Source: Prolixibacter denitrificans (GTDB taxonomy: Bacteria; Bacteroidota; Bacteroidia; Bacteroidales; Prolixibacteraceae). Taken from it: a DNA stretch of 64,000 bases. Position 1 is the stretch's first letter; each line of letters begins with the position of its first letter. This document shows positions 1 through 10,051 of this stretch, piece after piece. The stretch lies in contig NZ_PYGC01000008.1 of the NCBI RefSeq assembly GCF_003014495.1, positions 124,001 through 188,000 of the forward strand, written 5' to 3'. Position numbers and translations under genes: made by a program. Under the pieces are notes generated by a model. The model ran no database searches, had not been told where the DNA came from, and worked only from the letters and a program-made list of their open reading frames with translations.

Positions 1-404
1 AGCGAACCAACCTGGTTCAAGGGTAAACGGACAATTCTCGATTGTTCGGCCAGAGCCTGGAGAATAGACTGACGAATCCACCACACCGCATACGAGATGA
101 ACTTGAATCCTCGTGTTTCGTCGAATTTTTCTGCGGCTTTTATCAATCCCAGGTTACCTTCGTTAATCAAGTCAGGTAAACTTAATCCCTGGTTTTGATA
201 TTGCTTTGCCACGGAAACTACGAAACGAAGATTGGCTCGTGTCAGTTTCTCGAGTGCTGCCTGGTCGCCTTTTTTAATGCGTTGCGCCAGTTCGACTTCT
301 TCCTCAACGGTAATGAGTTCTTCTTTACCAATTTCCTGAAGATACTTGTCGAGAGAAGCACTCTCGCGGTTCGTAATAGATTTTGTAATCTTAAGTTGTC
401 TCAT
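1..404 (-). CDS. rpoD: RNA polymerase primary sigma factor RpoD (partial, 5' end of gene only)
   Basis: The first 134 codons of a sigma-70 family primary sigma factor; the gene runs off the left edge. The reading begins [11 protein letters not shown], then region 1.2 ([16 protein letters not shown]), region 2.1 and 2.2 ([18 protein letters not shown], then [20 protein letters not shown]) and regions 2.3/2.4 ([20 protein letters not shown]), which melt and recognise the promoter -10 element. There is no long region 1.1, which is typical of Bacteroidota RpoD (about 290 residues). The ATG at 402-404 gives the usual Bacteroidota N-terminus. Only the C-terminal regions 3 and 4 are missing, because of the window boundary. 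Confidence 0.95.
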   Translation of the reverse strand, partial: MRQLKITKSITNRESASLDKYLQEIGKEELITVEEEVELAQRIKKGDQAALEKLTRANLRFVVSVAKQYQNQGLSLPDLINEGNLGLIKAAEKFDETRGFKFISYAVWWIRQSILQALAEQSRIVRLPLNQVGS

Positions 405-496
405 GCTCTCCGATTAAAAGTCCGCAAATTTACGAAAGAATGAATTGTCATGCAAATTATCAGTCATCAGAATGAAGCGGACTTCGACAATTCAAC

Positions 497-1960
497 TTAT
501 TCTACTCTAAAAACATAGTAGGCCCACTGTCCATTCGGATAGACTCCTTCGATTAGAATCGGACGGCCTTCCTCTGTTTGGTTAAGGGCACGTTTTACAT
601 CATCAACCGAGGAAACGGGCTTTTTGTTTATCTCAGTAATGATAAATCCTTCTTTTACACCTAAATCTTTTAGTTTGCCTTTGCTCAATTCATCTACCTG
701 AATTCCACTGTTAAGTTGCAGGCGTTGCATATCCTGATCGGATACCGCACCAAATTTTGCTCCAAGGACTGAGAAGGACTCTTTTAAAATGCTTGTGTCT
801 CCTCGTGTGTTACGAAGGGTTACCTCGTATTGTTTCAGTTTACCGTCCCTTTTGATGGTTAATGTTACCTTGTCGCCGGGACGACGTTTACCAAGCTGTT
901 CCATCAATTCCGGGTTGGTATTTACGGTTGTATTATCAATCTTCAGAATTACGTCGCCGGGTTTTATTCCTGCGTGTTTGGCTGCACCGTCATCTGTAAC
1001 GCTGTTTACATAAATACCTTCAATTTTGTCGATGTCGTGCTCTTTGGCCACTTGCGAGGTTACCTTCTGAATGGTTACACCCAGCATAGCACGTTGAACT
1101 TCGCCATATTCCTTCAGGTCACTGACTACTTTTTGGGCAATGGCGGCCGGAACGGCAAATGAATAACCAGAGTAAGAACCGGTGCGTGATGCAATGGCGG
1201 TGTTGATACCTACCAGTTCGCCGCGTGTATTAACCAGGGCGCCTCCGCTGTTACCCGGATTTACAGCTGCATCGGTCTGAATAAACGATTCCAGTGGCAT
1301 TTTACCTGCGTTGATACCGATAGCACGTCCCTTGGCACTGACGATACCGGCAGTAACGGTTGAAGTCAGGTTGAACGGGTTTCCTACAGCTAGTACCCAT
1401 TCGCCTAATTTCAGCGCATCCGAGTTACCCCAGGTGAGGTATGGAAGATTTTTTGCATCGATTTTTACCAGGGCGATATCCGTGTTTGGATCGCGTCCGA
1501 TCACCTTGGCGGGATATTTTTGATCGTCGTTGAGAATGACTTCAATGTTCGATGCATCGTCGATTACATGATTGTTAGTAACGATGTAACCATCGGGACT
1601 GATAATCACACCCGACCCTGACGCACGGGTATACTGGGGTTGCTGTTGCTGGTATTGTCCTCCCCGGTCGCCGAAGAAGAAATCGAAGAAGGGATTTCCA
1701 CTACCGCCTCCATACGCCTGGTTTTTAATCATCGTTTGAATGTGTACCACCGCGTGTACCGATTTTTCAGCAGCGTAAGTCAAATCGGGTACTCCGCCCT
1801 GAGGTGCACTTGGCAAACTGGTTAATTGAACCGGTTGAGAAGGCTCCTGAATGGTTACCACTTTTGTTTTTCCAATTGTTGCAGAATAAACAGCTACCGC
1901 GATAACTGCACCCGCAAAAGCAATGAGTAGATTTGTTGTTACTTTCTTAAACTTATTCAT
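497..1960 (-). CDS. degP: DegP/HtrA-family periplasmic serine protease
   Basis: A 487-residue Do-like S1C protease/chaperone that degrades or refolds misfolded envelope proteins. A membrane-anchor or signal segment lies at about residues 8-28. The trypsin-like domain carries the triad His131 (TNNHVIDD), Asp161 (NTDIALVK) and Ser238 (NPGNSGGAL). Two PDZ domains follow (about 290-380 and 395-480). A Gln/Gly-rich linker at about 84-110 corresponds to the LA loop. Length and architecture fit DegP/DegQ; which paralogue it is cannot be told. It is transcribed away from dapF, with its own promoter-like element about 70 nt upstream. Confidence 0.95.
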   Translation of the reverse strand: MNKFKKVTTNLLIAFAGAVIAVAVYSATIGKTKVVTIQEPSQPVQLTSLPSAPQGGVPDLTYAAEKSVHAVVHIQTMIKNQAYGGGSGNPFFDFFFGDRGGQYQQQQPQYTRASGSGVIISPDGYIVTNNHVIDDASNIEVILNDDQKYPAKVIGRDPNTDIALVKIDAKNLPYLTWGNSDALKLGEWVLAVGNPFNLTSTVTAGIVSAKGRAIGINAGKMPLESFIQTDAAVNPGNSGGALVNTRGELVGINTAIASRTGSYSGYSFAVPAAIAQKVVSDLKEYGEVQRAMLGVTIQKVTSQVAKEHDIDKIEGIYVNSVTDDGAAKHAGIKPGDVILKIDNTTVNTNPELMEQLGKRRPGDKVTLTIKRDGKLKQYEVTLRNTRGDTSILKESFSVLGAKFGAVSDQDMQRLQLNSGIQVDELSKGKLKDLGVKEGFIITEINKKPVSSVDDVKRALNQTEEGRPILIEGVYPNGQWAYYVFRVE

Positions 1961-2029
1961 ACTCCGTATTTTTAGAGATTAACTATATTTTCTGCAGATT
2001 TTGCCGGCAATTTGTGTACCATTGCAGAG

Positions 2030-2037
2030 CAAATTTA
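2030..2037 (-). promoter_or_regulatory. Candidate -7 element of the degP promoter
   Basis: On the minus strand this reads TAAATTTG, an exact match to the Bacteroidota -7 consensus TAnnTTTG, about 70 nt upstream of the protease ATG. No convincing -33 TTTG is seen at the expected distance, so the call rests on the -7 element alone. Confidence 0.4.
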
Positions 2038-2115
2038 TTGAAACAAACAATTTAGGTAGCCGTTGTATCGTACTGATTAACATATTTTAACTAACTTTTG
2101 GAGATGTTAGAAGTC

Positions 2116-2898
2116 ATGGAGACAAAGTTTTACAAATACCAGGGAGCCGGAAACGACTTTGTGATCGTCGATAACCGCGATGAACACTTTGATGGAGACA
2201 ATGTGGAGTTGATTGCTTCTATTTGTGATCGACGATTTGGTGTCGGAGCAGACGGGTTGATGTTGCTTCAGTCGCATCCCGAACATGATTTCGTTATGCG
2301 GTATTTCAATGCGGATGGACGTGAAGCCAGTATGTGTGGAAACGGAGGTCGCTGTATCGTGGCTTTTGCCAGGAAACTGGGCGTTATAGGCAATAAAACA
2401 ACCTTTCTGGCCGTTGATGGTGTACACGAAGCGGTTATAGACGCGAATGGTCTGGTTAACCTGAAAATGCAAAATGTTTCCAAGGTCGAAAACAATGGAG
2501 ACTTTTTCTTTTTGGACACCGGTTCGCCCCATTACGTTCGGTTTGCTGATGACATCGATTCGATTGATGTAGTGAACGAAGGAAGACAGGTGAGAAACTC
2601 AGAACGCTTTGCCGCGGAAGGAACTAATGTCAACTTTGTTCAGCTTTGTGATAACGGAATTAAAGTGTATACCTACGAACGTGGCGTAGAGGACGAAACC
2701 CTGGCTTGTGGAACGGGTATTACAGCATCGGCTTTGTGCGCAGCCATCAGAACAGGGAAAGAGGAAGGATATTTTCCGGTAGAAGCGAAAGGCGGACAAC
2801 TGGAAGTTTCTTTCAAACGTTCAGGAAATCAATTTACCGAGATTTGGTTAAAAGGTCCCGCCACTTTTGTTTTTGATGGAACAATAGCAATCGATTAA
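2116..2898 (+). CDS. dapF: Diaminopimelate epimerase
   Basis: A 260-residue DapF that converts LL- to meso-diaminopimelate for lysine and peptidoglycan synthesis without cofactor. Two catalytic cysteines are visible: Cys74 in NADGREASMCGNGGRC and Cys198 in ETLACGTG. The N-terminal KFYKYQGAGNDF block is characteristic. I chose the ATG at 2116, which puts the protein at the family's usual N-terminus and leaves GGAG at 2100-2103 as a distant Shine-Dalgarno. Starts at 2098 (TTG) or 2104 (ATG) would add 4-6 residues. The histidine kinase follows after 21 nt on the same strand. Confidence 0.95.
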   Translation: METKFYKYQGAGNDFVIVDNRDEHFDGDNVELIASICDRRFGVGADGLMLLQSHPEHDFVMRYFNADGREASMCGNGGRCIVAFARKLGVIGNKTTFLAVDGVHEAVIDANGLVNLKMQNVSKVENNGDFFFLDTGSPHYVRFADDIDSIDVVNEGRQVRNSERFAAEGTNVNFVQLCDNGIKVYTYERGVEDETLACGTGITASALCAAIRTGKEEGYFPVEAKGGQLEVSFKRSGNQFTEIWLKGPATFVFDGTIAID

Positions 2899-2919
2899 TC
2901 CTTTTATCCTAAATTTTCG

Positions 2920-5307
2920 ATGAAAGAAAAAATGTGGGAACGTCTGAAGTTTTTCAAATCGGTGTCGATGCCCGGGTTCTTTGGACGTGCCTTCTTCATT
3001 ACTTTCCTGGTTACCTTCCTATTGGTTTTCATCGTTTACAATTTCTCAGAATGGCATAGTTTCCGGGTAAACCGGGAGCACCGGATTAATCAGATTTTTA
3101 ATCAGGAAGAATCCAATCTCGAATCACGAGTTGACGGCGAGATAAAATATATTACGTACCGCCGCGAAGAATACATCGATAATCTGAAATCTTCTCTTTC
3201 CCGAAGTGTGGAATCGGCTTCCAGTATGGCCGAATCGATGTGGAGTAAGTATAAAAATGTATATCCTGAGCATCGGGTTCGGGAAATGATTCTCACTTCA
3301 TTGTCAGCTTATATTGGACCCGGGATGAAAGGAAAACTCTTTGTCAACACGCTTGACGGAAAAAGCTTGATTTTTCCCGGCAAAGGTGTTGGTAAAGGAA
3401 TTAGTCTGAAAAGTTTTCAGGATTCATTGGGGAATTATGTGGTACGAAAAGAGTTGAATCTGCTTCGGAAAAAAGACAGCGGCTTTCTTGAATATTACAA
3501 CTCAGACAATCATGAGTTGGATAAAATAGCTTATATACAGAGGGTTGATGATTTGGGCTGGTATATCGGGCATCGTGTTTATCCCGGGGATTTTAAGTCT
3601 GACATTCAGCAAAGTATTGTCCATAAGTTGACGGAGCAGTGGAAGAATACGGGGGATGTCATCTTCATCAATAAATTTGACGGAACACCTGTGATTATGG
3701 ACGGAGTTCCATACAGCGGTAATATGAATTTGGTGACGAATGCTCCTCAAAGCAAGACCACGGTTTTTCAGCAAGAGCTAAATTTGGTGAAGCAAAATCA
3801 GCAGGGGGGCTTTTTCCGTTGTAACTGGTATAATCATGTTAGCCAGACTTCCGACAGCATTATGGTGTATGTCCGTTCGGTTCCCGAGTGGAATTGGATT
3901 GTTGGCGGGGTCGCTTATTTGTCGGACGCCCGGAAAAAGGCCGAAAGTGAAGGTCAACAATTAAAACGCCGATATTATAAAGCCATTGTAACTACGCTGG
4001 TTGTACTTGCCCTTTTCTCACTTATCTTTTTCGTTTTTCTGAATTATTATTTCCGGCGTTTTTATGCTGATATCAATTGGTTTATTACCTATTTCAAGCA
4101 TCCCAAAGGGCATTTTATTCCAACAGAAAAAATTCATTTTAAGGAAATACGCTCTTTGGGTGAATCAGCCAATCAAATGATGGCTACTCGTTTGCAAATC
4201 GAAGATGAGTTGATTTTCAACCAGAAGGCGCTCAAGCATCTTTTTAACGTGGCTCCGGTTGCGATGATCGTGGTTGTCGACGAGGATCAGATTGAAATGG
4301 CGAATCATGCATTTGAAGAGCTTTTTGAATATTCTCAGAAAGAAGTAGTCGGCATGTCGTTGAGTTCTCTAATCTGTAAGGATAATTCCGAATGGATTTC
4401 GGTGAAGAATATTGGGACGGATGGTAGTCATACCAGCGTTGAGCGTGAGCTTGTCCGTTACACGAGAACAGGTCAGAAATTGTTGGTGTCAGCCATTTTT
4501 ACAGTGCTGAGCAGCAACGAAGGCAAGAACCAGATGCTCCACATCTACCGGAATATCACTGACGAGCGAAACCGGGAAATACAACTGAAAAGTGCACTGC
4601 ATAAAGCAAAAGAAGCCGACCAATTGAAATCTGCTTTTTTGGCGAATATGTCGCACGAGATACGAACCCCCATGAATGCTATCTTCGGCTTTTCGGAGTT
4701 ACTGGGAGATTCGGATATCACGCCTGTCGAACAGGAATTGTACATCAAATACATACAGAAGAGTGGTGATACGCTGCTACACCTGATTGACGATATCATC
4801 GATTTCTCGAAGATTGAGGCCGGACAACTGGCGTTAGCCAAAGAACCTTTTTCGGTGAATAAATCGCTCATCGATTTGATTCGCCTGTATCAGAAAATGG
4901 TGGCCGAAGAGAGAGACGGTAAAGTGGAGATGAGTTTTCAGTCTAATCTTCCGGATGCACTAAAAATAACTTCGGACGTTGTCAGGGTAAGACAGATTTT
5001 GAGTAATCTTCTATCAAATGCCTTCAAGTTTACTTCGGAAGGGCACATTGCAGTGAAATACCTGTTGGAAGGTAATTTTGTGGTTTTTCGGGTGGAAGAC
5101 TCTGGTATCGGGATCGAGAAGAAGAATCAGCAGCTTATCTTCGAACGTTTCCGTCAGGCAGAACCGGCCTATAACCGGAGTTTTGGCGGAGCAGGACTGG
5201 GCTTATCCATCTGCAAAGGATTGGTCGAACTGCTGGGAGGTGAATTGGGGGTTGAGTCGGAATTTGGCAAAGGTTCTGTTTTCTATTTTACCATCCCGTT
5301 AGATTGA
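2920..5307 (+). CDS. Membrane sensor histidine kinase (Cache-like sensor, PAS, HisKA, HATPase)
   Basis: A 795-residue sensor kinase. One transmembrane helix lies at about 22-42 and a second at about 355-378. They bracket a roughly 300-residue periplasmic region with double-Cache-like features (for example GWYIGHRVYPGDF, WNWIVGGVAYLSDA). A PAS domain follows (about 435-560; MIVVVDEDQIEMANHAFEEL), then HisKA with phospho-acceptor His579 (NMSHEIRTPMNAIFGFSELL). The HATPase has its N box (NLLSNAFKFT), G1 (DSGIGI) and G2 (GAGLGLSI). It ends straight after the ATPase with no receiver, so a separate response regulator is expected; none is nearby. The ligand cannot be told. It may be co-transcribed with dapF. 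Confidence 0.9.
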   Translation: MKEKMWERLKFFKSVSMPGFFGRAFFITFLVTFLLVFIVYNFSEWHSFRVNREHRINQIFNQEESNLESRVDGEIKYITYRREEYIDNLKSSLSRSVESASSMAESMWSKYKNVYPEHRVREMILTSLSAYIGPGMKGKLFVNTLDGKSLIFPGKGVGKGISLKSFQDSLGNYVVRKELNLLRKKDSGFLEYYNSDNHELDKIAYIQRVDDLGWYIGHRVYPGDFKSDIQQSIVHKLTEQWKNTGDVIFINKFDGTPVIMDGVPYSGNMNLVTNAPQSKTTVFQQELNLVKQNQQGGFFRCNWYNHVSQTSDSIMVYVRSVPEWNWIVGGVAYLSDARKKAESEGQQLKRRYYKAIVTTLVVLALFSLIFFVFLNYYFRRFYADINWFITYFKHPKGHFIPTEKIHFKEIRSLGESANQMMATRLQIEDELIFNQKALKHLFNVAPVAMIVVVDEDQIEMANHAFEELFEYSQKEVVGMSLSSLICKDNSEWISVKNIGTDGSHTSVERELVRYTRTGQKLLVSAIFTVLSSNEGKNQMLHIYRNITDERNREIQLKSALHKAKEADQLKSAFLANMSHEIRTPMNAIFGFSELLGDSDITPVEQELYIKYIQKSGDTLLHLIDDIIDFSKIEAGQLALAKEPFSVNKSLIDLIRLYQKMVAEERDGKVEMSFQSNLPDALKITSDVVRVRQILSNLLSNAFKFTSEGHIAVKYLLEGNFVVFRVEDSGIGIEKKNQQLIFERFRQAEPAYNRSFGGAGLGLSICKGLVELLGGELGVESEFGKGSVFYFTIPLD

Positions 5308-5320
5308 TGCCCGCTAATCC

Positions 5321-5905
5321 CTATTTTTTACCGGGAACATCGAACCATTTGCTTTCCAGTTCTTCTGGCTGGTAATTTTCGACATACTCCATCGCATCGC
5401 TGGCATCTTTCGCTACGTAGTACATTTTCTTATATTCTTCGCGCGCAAATATTTCATCGTATGAGCGCTGAAATTGTTGAAGAAGCGCATCATAAAATCC
5501 GTTGGTATTGATAAATACGATGGGTTTGTTGTGGTAGTGAAGTTGTTTGAGCGTAATCACCTCGAGAATCTCTTCCAGTGTTCCAAATCCTCCCGGAAGG
5601 GCAATGAATGCATCCGAACGTTTCCGCATCAGGTATTTGCGTTCCCGCATGTTCGGTGTCACAATCAATTCATCGTCGTGCTCCGAAGCCAGGTTCCGGT
5701 CGTGGATTGACTGCGGAATAATGCCCAGCGAAACAGCTCCTGCCTGACGAGCAGCATCGGCACAGGCGTGCATCAACCCAACATTCGAACCACCGTAAAC
5801 AATGTTGTGGTGGTTGTCACCAATCAATGTTCCCAGCAATTTGGCTTCTTCAAAATAGACATCAGCAATGGCATTGCTCGAAGAGCAGAAAACACAAATA
5901 TTCAC
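5321..5905 (-). CDS. LOG-family protein (TIGR00730 Rossmann fold nucleotide phosphoribohydrolase)
   Basis: A 194-residue LOG-family protein. Members hydrolyse the N-glycosidic bond of nucleoside 5'-monophosphates, including cytokinin ribotides. The family signature PGGFGTLEEILEV (PGGxGTxxE) and the upstream VYGGSNVGLMHACADAA block are intact, as is the N-terminal ICVFCSSS Rossmann strand. In many bacteria the true substrate is unknown. It lies downstream of gyrB on the same strand but is separated from it by a strong terminator, so it probably has its own promoter. Its end faces the kinase gene 13 nt away. Confidence 0.88.
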   Translation of the reverse strand: MNICVFCSSSNAIADVYFEEAKLLGTLIGDNHHNIVYGGSNVGLMHACADAARQAGAVSLGIIPQSIHDRNLASEHDDELIVTPNMRERKYLMRKRSDAFIALPGGFGTLEEILEVITLKQLHYHNKPIVFINTNGFYDALLQQFQRSYDEIFAREEYKKMYYVAKDASDAMEYVENYQPEELESKWFDVPGKK

Positions 5906-5930
5906 GACTCAGAAATTTTATTGTAATACA

Positions 5931-5959
5931 TTAAAAAAGGCTGGCCCAGGGCCAGCCTT
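5931..5959 (-). terminator. Rho-independent terminator of gyrB
   Basis: Perfect 11-bp inverted repeat AAGGCTGGCCC / GGGCCAGCCTT (5937-5947 and 5949-5959). On the minus strand it is followed by a T6 run, 6 nt beyond the gyrB stop codon. It sits only about 25 nt upstream of the LOG start. Confidence 0.9.
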
Positions 5960-5965
5960 CAGGCT

Positions 5966-7942
<1,977 letters not shown>

Positions 7943-8088
7943 TTAAATTCTCAATCTCGCCGGAATCCTTCGCATTCCAACCCCGACCTGATAACCAAAG
8001 AGCAAAAGTGGTTGCGGACAATACTTTAGCAACTGCCGGTGAAAAGACAGTTTAAGTTCCGCATTTTCAGGTCTTTTTTCATGGTAGG

Positions 8089-8096
8089 CAAATATA
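8089..8096 (-). promoter_or_regulatory. Candidate -7 element of the gyrB promoter
   Basis: The minus strand reads TATATTTG, an exact TAnnTTTG match, about 160 nt upstream of the gyrB ATG. The -33 box is not clear. Confidence 0.4.
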
Positions 8097-8184
8097 GCAA
8101 AATAATCCCGGTTAACCTGATATTTTGGACCCTCAAAACCGGGTTTTTATCAACAAATCAATGTGTGTTAAGTGTCAGATTATC

Positions 8185-8217
8185 AGATAAAAATAAACCC
8201 CGAAAAAGCTTCGGGGT
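8185..8217 (-). terminator. Terminator downstream of the outer-membrane barrel gene
   Basis: 8-bp inverted repeat ACCCCGAA (8197-8204) / TTCGGGGT (8210-8217) with a 5-nt loop, followed on the minus strand by a T-rich stretch (TTATTTTTA). It lies 29 nt beyond the stop codon of the gene ending at 8246. Confidence 0.85.
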
Positions 8218-8245
8218 AAAATGAGACTAAAATATCTTAATTTGC

Positions 8246-10039
8246 TTAAAATGACCAGCTTGCACCGACCATAAATCGCATGCCTTGCGAGGTGTAACCC
8301 AACCACCTGTCATAGTGTTGGTTGAATACGTTATCGAGGCGGCTGAAAAGCTTCAAACGGTAGGGCAGCTCGTATTCCGCACCGATATTCATATTCACAA
8401 TTGGATCGAGTGAAACGATGTCCCGGTAGGGAGAAGGCCTTGCTGAACTGAGTGGATCGTAATGATATAGAACAATAGCCTTCCGGTTTCCGGTAATATT
8501 CACATCGATAAAACCGGTTAGCCGCTGGGTAAACCTTACGCCCGACGAAACCGTTGCATCGAAATTGGGCTTGTACGAAGCGACATCCAGACTGTCAAGC
8601 GAGTAGCTGTAATAGTTTGCTTTGATTTGCAGGTAGTAGTCGCTTCCGCTGAAATAGGAAATTTCGGCATTCAGATTGAGGATGCCGGCGTTATCATATT
8701 CAACATCAAAGTCATTCTTGTACAACCACTCGTTCGTGGAAATTGGGTACATTGGACTGAGTACCCTGGGGGCTGCATTCGTGACAAAGAAATGCATGTT
8801 GTGCGCCTTGCTGTATTTCACACCGGCTTTGTAACTGATTTGCGGGCTGATTTTTCCTTTGAAACCGCCGAAGACAATGTATTTGTAATCGGTGTTCCGG
8901 ATATCGTGCCGTGGGTTAGCCCAAGGATTTTCTTTAGCTATCGCGGAATAGTTGTTGTTCTGCAGGTAGCCATCGGCGCCGGCATACAGCGTCATGATAT
9001 TTTCCACGGGGGTTAGTTCCAAATCGAGTTTGGGATACACCTTGAAAATGGCATTCCGGTCATCGTCTGATACCGACCAGGTATTCAGACCGGCACGAAT
9101 TTTCCATGCATCGCCGCACAGCAGCACTGATGGATTCAGCTTGAACCAGATGCTGTTGCGTTTGTTTGAGTTCGGATTATCGAAATTGTCAATGCTGTCG
9201 GTCGAATAGTAATCGAGGGACGACTGAAGCAGGCCGTGCAGGTTGCCGAAATCGTTGTCAAACTCAGCAATCATTCCGGCGTTATTCTCGGTTTGCCCGG
9301 TTTTTGCGTTGAAATTGGAATAATGCAAACCTGCGTTGTATTGCAACTCACTGCGGGAGTTCTCACTGCTTTTCAAGCCTACATTGACCCGCCAGTTTTG
9401 CAAGCGTTGTTTGTCGTTGAAATAGCCATAGCCATTATTCTTCACGTAGGCCGGAATGGAATCCGGGTAACCGTAAAACTTCACTACGTTCCGGTCGTAA
9501 TTCAGGTTGACCGAAAACACCGATTTCCTGAAAAAGTACTTCCCGAAAACCTCCAGGTTATTGTGGCTGTATGGAGCATCGACTTTTTTGCCGGTACTAT
9601 TTAATTTCACACTTCCCGCGGACGAGAGATGCCGGTAGTGAACTCCGAAAATGGAGTTCTTGCCTTTGGGCTGGTTGAAAAAGAATTCCCCGTAAGGCGT
9701 ATTGTAAGTTCCCAGCCCCACTTTCAGATAACCATAACCGTTCTCTGTCGATTCGTGCAGGTTGATGGTTGCAGCCGATACGGGAACAGTTTTGAATCCG
9801 GTCATGATCGGCTCGGCGTCGATGTGGTAGTCGAACTGCGGCGTGAAACGGGTTGTGTCGTCAATTTCCGGCATCGGACTGATTTTGTACGCATCCGATA
9901 CGCTCGGGCGATAAGCTTTCACCACTTCCACCTGCTTGTTGATGGTCGTGTCCTGCTTTTGGGCCAATGCTGTAGCTGTACTTCCCAGTCCCATAGCCAG
10001 GGTAAATAATATGCTGAGTGAAATATTCTGATGTTTCAT
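8246..10039 (-). CDS. Plug-less TonB-receptor-like outer-membrane beta-barrel protein
   Basis: A 597-residue protein with a signal peptide (MKHQNISLSILFTLAMGLGS...ALAQ). A short conserved segment (VEVVKAYRPSVSDAYKI, about 38-54) is followed by many alternating amphipathic strands, ending in an aromatic C-terminal strand (MVGASWSF) typical of BAM-inserted barrels. LKLFSRLDNVFNQHYD near the end resembles TonB-dependent receptor barrels, but there is no obvious plug domain and no TonB box. It is probably an outer-membrane porin-like or assembly partner. It lies 12 nt downstream of the giant TPR gene, implying translational coupling and a joint envelope function. The substrate is unknown. Confidence 0.8.
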   Translation of the reverse strand: MKHQNISLSILFTLAMGLGSTATALAQKQDTTINKQVEVVKAYRPSVSDAYKISPMPEIDDTTRFTPQFDYHIDAEPIMTGFKTVPVSAATINLHESTENGYGYLKVGLGTYNTPYGEFFFNQPKGKNSIFGVHYRHLSSAGSVKLNSTGKKVDAPYSHNNLEVFGKYFFRKSVFSVNLNYDRNVVKFYGYPDSIPAYVKNNGYGYFNDKQRLQNWRVNVGLKSSENSRSELQYNAGLHYSNFNAKTGQTENNAGMIAEFDNDFGNLHGLLQSSLDYYSTDSIDNFDNPNSNKRNSIWFKLNPSVLLCGDAWKIRAGLNTWSVSDDDRNAIFKVYPKLDLELTPVENIMTLYAGADGYLQNNNYSAIAKENPWANPRHDIRNTDYKYIVFGGFKGKISPQISYKAGVKYSKAHNMHFFVTNAAPRVLSPMYPISTNEWLYKNDFDVEYDNAGILNLNAEISYFSGSDYYLQIKANYYSYSLDSLDVASYKPNFDATVSSGVRFTQRLTGFIDVNITGNRKAIVLYHYDPLSSARPSPYRDIVSLDPIVNMNIGAEYELPYRLKLFSRLDNVFNQHYDRWLGYTSQGMRFMVGASWSF

Positions 10040-10051
10040 GATGCTTTCAGA

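Noticed and set aside
8039-8224. Plus-strand 61-codon open frame between gyrB and the barrel gene
   Set aside because: It passes through the terminator of the barrel gene and shows no protein features.
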